64,000 nt of DNA. Source: Firmicutes bacterium ADurb.Bin193. Its GTDB lineage: Bacteria; Bacillota; Clostridia; Monoglobales; Firm-18. Positions 60,585 through 64,000 of the stretch are shown here, piece after piece (position 1 is the stretch's first letter; each line of letters opens with the position of its first letter). The stretch spans positions 1 to 64,000 of the forward strand of contig MWCQ01000011.1 in assembly GCA_002070105.1 (NCBI GenBank), read 5' to 3'. The position numbers and the translations under genes were made by a program. The notes beneath the pieces are model-generated. The model was not told the DNA's origin. It searched no databases and saw nothing but the letters and a program-made list of their open reading frames with translations.

Positions 60585-60931
60585 GCCTACAGAAGTTGGT
60601 TTTTCTAAATTTTTGGAGGATGCTTTATGCAAGAATAATTGCGGGAAAATTTTTTTGAGTCGTTTCAAGTTGGTTTTTCGTTCGAATGAATGTAGGAGAA
60701 AAAATGCACCAGAATATTACCATATTGACGTAGATAATCATACATGGTATATTTTTCTTAAGTGGTATGGGCAAACCCATAAATCCGGAAAAAATCCGAT
60801 TTGAGGTTAAATTTGTATGACAAACAGGATGAAGTCAAGTGCAAGCAGAATAGGTTGGTTGAAAGTACAGATAAAAAGGATGTAATAATGATAACAGAAC
60901 GGCTGTTTGTGTTAGGATGGAGGGTCAAGTG
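60585..60931. other. Intergenic region before the TIR gene
   Basis: 350 AT-rich bases. A short GTG-started frame (60568-60804) overlaps the recombinase end but lacks a ribosome binding site and a recognisable product. Nothing else seen. Confidence 0.4.
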
Positions 60932-62041
60932 ATGGGCAACAAACCAACAATATTTTTTAGTCATTCCAGTAAAGACAAAGATGTTCTTCTAAAGTTTAGA
61001 AATAGGTTAGCTGATATAACAAACGGGACACTAGATATTTTTATGTCAAGTGATGGAGAAAGCATCCCTTTTGGTACAAACTGGGTGCATAAAATTGAGC
61101 AAGGGTTAAACGATGCAAAAATTATGTTTATTTTCATAACACAAAATTCATTGTTATCAAATTGGATTTATTTTGAATCTGGCTTTACATATGCCAAGGG
61201 AATTGAGGTAATTCCTGTCGGTCTTGGCGTTGACATCGGAATATTAAAACCTCCATTAAATTTATTACAAGGATTTAACTTAAATTCTGGTGAAAGTTTA
61301 AATAATTTTATTACCATAATCAATCAAAAATTTGATTATAAGTTTAAAAACAACTTTACAAATAAAGATTTTGCTTTGCTTGTAGATAATGAAACAAAGT
61401 TCTCACTCCAAACAGATTTAAGTAAGTTATTTAAAAGTATCAATTATGAGATTCTTTCTAAATATAGCAACGCAGAATATGACATAGATAAGTTGTTTTT
61501 TGATATCAAAAACTATCTGGATAGCAATAGTATGCCATATTCTTACGATGAAAACTATGGTGATTGGTCACGTAAAAACAAGTGTTTATTAGTTCAAGGC
61601 ATAAAAATTGTTTATATAATAGAATCAAGCAAAACCCAAGATAATAAACCAGACAAACTAAAGTTTAGTATTTCTCCCTATAATTTTAACCAATCATTTG
61701 ATCTATTTAATAAATTTATGCAATTCCTCGTTGAAAAGAATTGGATTTGGCTACATATGAAATTATTAGATGATTTTTCATATGTTACAGAGGTAGAAAA
61801 AATATCTTCGATGTTATCAAACTATCCTGATGTTTTTTGCCACTCAAAAAATGATATTGGAGGGTTTGAGTTTATACCAAAAGGGTTTAAATTTTTTGTT
61901 TTTGATGATAATCAATGGAAACAAATAAAAGAGAAAGATTTCGCCCTTGGCATCTCATATGATCCAGCCAAAGCTACAGCAGAAGATATGTTTGAGTTTA
62001 TCTATACCCTTTTAGAGCAAAATATTATATATGAAAGTTGA
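60932..62041 (+). CDS. TIR-domain protein
   Basis: The 369-residue protein starts at ATG 60932 behind GGAGGGTCAAGTG. Residues 1-125 are a TIR domain: TIFFSHSSKDKDVLLKFRN, DIFMSSDGESIPFGTNWVHK, IMFIFITQNSLLSNWIYFES with Glu82 as the expected NADase glutamate, and IPVGLGV. The C-terminal 240 residues are unrecognised, with DNETKFSLQTDLSKLFKSIN and PDVFCHSKNDIGGFEF. It is monocistronic on a mobile element, so it is likely an abortive-infection NAD-depleting effector, its own sensor being the C-terminal part. Similar single-gene TIR systems are known, but I cannot name this subtype. Confidence 0.82.
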   Translation: MGNKPTIFFSHSSKDKDVLLKFRNRLADITNGTLDIFMSSDGESIPFGTNWVHKIEQGLNDAKIMFIFITQNSLLSNWIYFESGFTYAKGIEVIPVGLGVDIGILKPPLNLLQGFNLNSGESLNNFITIINQKFDYKFKNNFTNKDFALLVDNETKFSLQTDLSKLFKSINYEILSKYSNAEYDIDKLFFDIKNYLDSNSMPYSYDENYGDWSRKNKCLLVQGIKIVYIIESSKTQDNKPDKLKFSISPYNFNQSFDLFNKFMQFLVEKNWIWLHMKLLDDFSYVTEVEKISSMLSNYPDVFCHSKNDIGGFEFIPKGFKFFVFDDNQWKQIKEKDFALGISYDPAKATAEDMFEFIYTLLEQNIIYES

Positions 62042-62464
62042 TAGGCGTACCTCCATTGCCAAACCCAAAACTTGAACTAACAATGAAGTTTACAAAATTC
62101 GAGTGCTTTCACAAATGCTTCAATCTACACTAAAGAACCTTAGATGGATGAGGGGGCAGCAACAAATGTGCCCGTTGTTTCTACAGATTGATATTAACAC
62201 ATTCAAAATAGAATATATGAATATAAATTCATAGAAAGAAAGGTTGTCCGATTTGATAAATTACAATAACTGGGCTATTTATCTTGCTCATTTTCTAATG
62301 ATTTTCTAATATTTTGTAGAAAATCTTACCTTATCAGAAGTGTGCTATTTGCCTATATTTTATGAGTAGCATACGCTGCAAACCGCATTATATAAGGGTT
62401 TTTAAGAGTATGAGGTAATGTAACGCAATCACATATAATGCTGTATAATCAGTAATTACAGCAG
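62042..62464. other. Gene-free stretch before the tRNA-Lys half
   Basis: About 420 AT-rich bases with no start-plus-ribosome-binding-site pairs. It probably holds the right end of the first element and the left end of the second, but no matching tRNA-Leu repeat or remainder of the PEP-synthase-like gene is visible. Confidence 0.4.
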
Positions 62465-62509
62465 CTTTTAATCAAGGTGTCCCGCGTTCGAATCGCGGAT
62501 GGCTCACCA
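62465..62509 (+). mobile_element. tRNA-Lys (TTT) 3' half, attachment site of the second element
   Basis: CTTTTAA (anticodon loop), then AAGGTG, the T-arm (CCGCGTTCGAATCGCGG), ATGGCTCA and CCA are the 3' half of tRNA-Lys. The 5' half is absent. The integrase at 62568 points at it, as at the first attachment site. Confidence 0.8.
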
Positions 62510-62567
62510 AGAAGGCGGTTTTTGTTTTGCTTTTGTTTTCTATTTGTACATTGCGTGTATATTGTAG

Positions 62568-63527
62568 CTATATCTTGCTTATTTCGGCCGCCAAAAATCC
62601 GATATCCGCATGGGTGTATGTGTCTGCCGTAAACGCATAGTCGGTATGCCCTAGTATCATTTTTATGGCGTTTGTATCTGCTCCTGCCCGCGCTAACAGG
62701 GTGGCGCATGTGTGGCGCGTCGCGTGGGGTGTTTTGCGCTCTATGCCTAGCTTCTCTAGTATGGGGTAGTAGATGTATTTGCGATAATAATTTGCCGTTA
62801 CAGGCTCATTATCGCCCTTGAAAATTAGCCTGTCCGTTGCGTTATTATACCATTGCCTTATGTACGGCAACGCCTTAGGGTGTATAGGCGCAACCCTATT
62901 CTTGCCTGCGTCCGTTTTCAAGCCGCCTGTAATTGTCATGGCCTTTAAATCAACCGCAAACTTAGTCAATTCTAGCAGTTCGCTTATGCGCAAGCCTGTA
63001 TATACCAAAATCAATATAGTGTCCACATATGGCAAGCCACGGTTGTTCTCAAGCGTTTTGATTTCAAGATCCGTGAATATTTCTTTTTCTTTCCTTTCTT
63101 CCTTTTGCAACTTTACAAATTCGGCATAATTTTTGTTGCAAATATCGTTCTGCATGGCGTATTTATAGAGTAAACCGCAAAGCAATTTTACCTTGTCTTT
63201 CGTAGACCGCGACAGAGGCTTTGAGTTGCCCTTCTTGTCGACAGATACAAGCCCATCTATCAGTGTCTGTATATGCCCTGCTCTTATGGCAGTAAACGTT
63301 TTGCCGTGCAACGGTGATAAATGCTTAAATGCCGCAACATAATTGTCCTGCGTTTGCTTGCTTATGCCCGTAAACGAGGGTGTTCCTTTCCATTCGTCGT
63401 ACAATTCCTTAAATGCGATATTAGCCTTGGGGCTTGTCGGCTGTATTTGTTCTTTAGCGAGGGCTTGCACAGCTTCTTTTTTCGTGGCGTGATAGCTTAT
63501 GTAGGGTATATTGAATTGGGATAACAA
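62568..63527 (-). CDS. Tyrosine integrase of the second element, probably 5'-truncated
   Basis: The 319-residue frame contains a core-binding domain (FKELYDEWKGTPSFTGISKQ) and a catalytic domain with R in YTGLRISELLE, H and R in PHATRHTCATLLA, H in LGHTDYAFT and Tyr in ADTYTHADI. It begins at a TTG (63527) without a ribosome binding site, directly beside a terminator-like hairpin, and starts inside what is normally the arm-binding segment (TKKEAVQALAKE). So 20-30 N-terminal residues appear lost. The catalytic part is complete. Confidence 0.85.
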   Translation of the reverse strand: MLSQFNIPYISYHATKKEAVQALAKEQIQPTSPKANIAFKELYDEWKGTPSFTGISKQTQDNYVAAFKHLSPLHGKTFTAIRAGHIQTLIDGLVSVDKKGNSKPLSRSTKDKVKLLCGLLYKYAMQNDICNKNYAEFVKLQKEERKEKEIFTDLEIKTLENNRGLPYVDTILILVYTGLRISELLELTKFAVDLKAMTITGGLKTDAGKNRVAPIHPKALPYIRQWYNNATDRLIFKGDNEPVTANYYRKYIYYPILEKLGIERKTPHATRHTCATLLARAGADTNAIKMILGHTDYAFTADTYTHADIGFLAAEISKI

Positions 63528-63541
63528 AATAATATTACATT

Positions 63542-63571
63542 AAAAAGCGCTTTCATTCGAGGGCGCTTTTT
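63542..63571. terminator. Terminator-like hairpin between integrase and rha
   Basis: AAAAAGCGC and GCGCTTTTT pair around a 12-base loop. It lies at the integrase 5' end and the rha side. Confidence 0.65.
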
Positions 63572-63639
63572 ATATTGAGGTACGCCATGTCGTGAGACAC
63601 GCCTCTGCCTCTCATTTTATTTTGAGAGGAGTTTTACAA

Positions 63640-64000
63640 ATGAATGAATTGGTAACAATCAGAAACGACGACATTTATACGGACAGCATAGTAATCGCAG
63701 AAGGGGCAGGAAATCAGCACCACACTATTACAAGAAAGGTAAGAGACTTTTATGCTGATTTTGAGGAACTCGGAAAGGTTGGATATCACATCCAAGCTTT
63801 AGAAAGCGGACAAAAACAAAAGGTGTATCACTTAAACGAGCCGCAAGCATCGTATTTAATTACCCTACTTGAAAACAACGATGTTGTAAGACGGTTTAAG
63901 CTGGATTTGGTAAAAGAATTTTACCGTATGCGCCGCTTTATTCTTGAACGCCAAACGGCGGAATGGCAACAGGCACGCCTTACCGGAAAGCAAGTGCGGC
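63640..64000 (+). CDS. rha: Rha-family phage antirepressor/regulatory protein, partial
   Basis: From ATG 63640, behind GAGAGGAG, 120 codons are read before the window ends. IVIAEGAGNQHHTITRKVRD and the KVYHLNEPQASYLITLLENN block, followed by VVRRFKLDLVKEFYRMRRFI, are the conserved N-terminal Rha domain of phage regulatory proteins. The C-terminal KilA/antirepressor domain lies beyond the window. It identifies the second element as a prophage or prophage-derived. Confidence 0.9.
   Translation, partial: MNELVTIRNDDIYTDSIVIAEGAGNQHHTITRKVRDFYADFEELGKVGYHIQALESGQKQKVYHLNEPQASYLITLLENNDVVRRFKLDLVKEFYRMRRFILERQTAEWQQARLTGKQVR

Noticed and set aside
60568..60804. 78-codon frame overlapping the recombinase end
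   Set aside because: GTG start without ribosome binding site, and no recognisable fold.
62465..62509. tRNA-Lys as a functional gene
   Set aside because: The acceptor 5' strand, D-arm and 5' half of the anticodon arm are missing.
62449..62709. 86-codon minus frame over the tRNA-Lys half
   Set aside because: It is a translation of the reverse strand of a tRNA; the ending SAIRTRDTLIKS is the familiar artefact of tRNA-derived sequence.

Overview
The window looks like the chromosome of an anaerobic, probably endospore-forming member of the Clostridia, cut by several AT-rich islands. Evidence for the host is a sigma-H type sigma factor (33.2 kb), a dnaD-like/dnaC-like replication pair (35.7-37.7 kb), a zinc-ribbon protein and a SpoU methyltransferase, a methanol:corrinoid methyltransferase-like protein (11.0 kb), and Clostridia-type proteins such as the one I match from memory to DUF6143 (41.0 kb). 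Host regions have balanced base composition; the islands at 0-3.7 kb and 44.8-62.4 kb are visibly AT-rich. All family names come from reading motifs; no database search was run.

Layout. 0.2-3.6 kb: a three-gene operon behind a consensus sigma-A promoter, encoding a small EACC1-like protein with a non-AUG start, a caspase-like peptidase fused to a B12-binding radical SAM enzyme, and a CYTH-like protein with altered catalytic residues. This is my first candidate for an undescribed system, probably a conflict or defence module. 4.4-7.1 kb: an ABC-2 exporter operon. 7.1-8.6 kb: an HD hydrolase among gene remnants and a Cys-rich micropeptide gene. 8.9-9.8 kb: an AraC/GyrI-like regulator. 10.1-14.0 kb: a sulfur-linked locus with an Rrf2 regulator, a cysK remnant, the MtaB-like gene, a poly-Cys leader peptide and metY, with one AT-rich operator-like sequence repeated in three promoter regions.

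14.3-31.8 kb: a polymorphic toxin locus. A secreted protein and a 1968-residue Rhs/YD-repeat lipoprotein end in a predicted papain-like toxin domain and are followed by an immunity gene. At least five orphan cassettes follow, each with a piece of the Rhs core, a new C-terminal domain and usually a small membrane-anchored immunity candidate. Predicted effector domains include two M91-like zinc peptidases and one JAB/DUF4329-like peptidase. The cassettes lack convincing start signals and look like a silent repertoire for tip exchange.

31.8-44.7 kb: host genes, a tRNA-Arg, an autoprocessing SHAEG-repeat surface or fibre protein, and a PEP-synthase-like gene whose 3' end has been replaced by the 3' half of a tRNA-Leu gene. 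This marks the left end of an integrated element. 44.8-62 kb: that element, with a tyrosine integrase, a non-AUG-started excisionase, an AAA ATPase, two tandem proteasome-like (Ntn fold) proteins one of which has a phage-fibre-like tail, an HNH protein, an SF2 helicase, a 977-residue RNA polymerase-like protein of the two-barrel class with a DxDxD motif, small DNA-binding proteins, a serine recombinase and a TIR protein. The polymerase-helicase pair is my second candidate for an unusual system. 62.5 kb to the end: a tRNA-Lys 3' half, a second tyrosine integrase and a Rha-type phage antirepressor that runs off the window.
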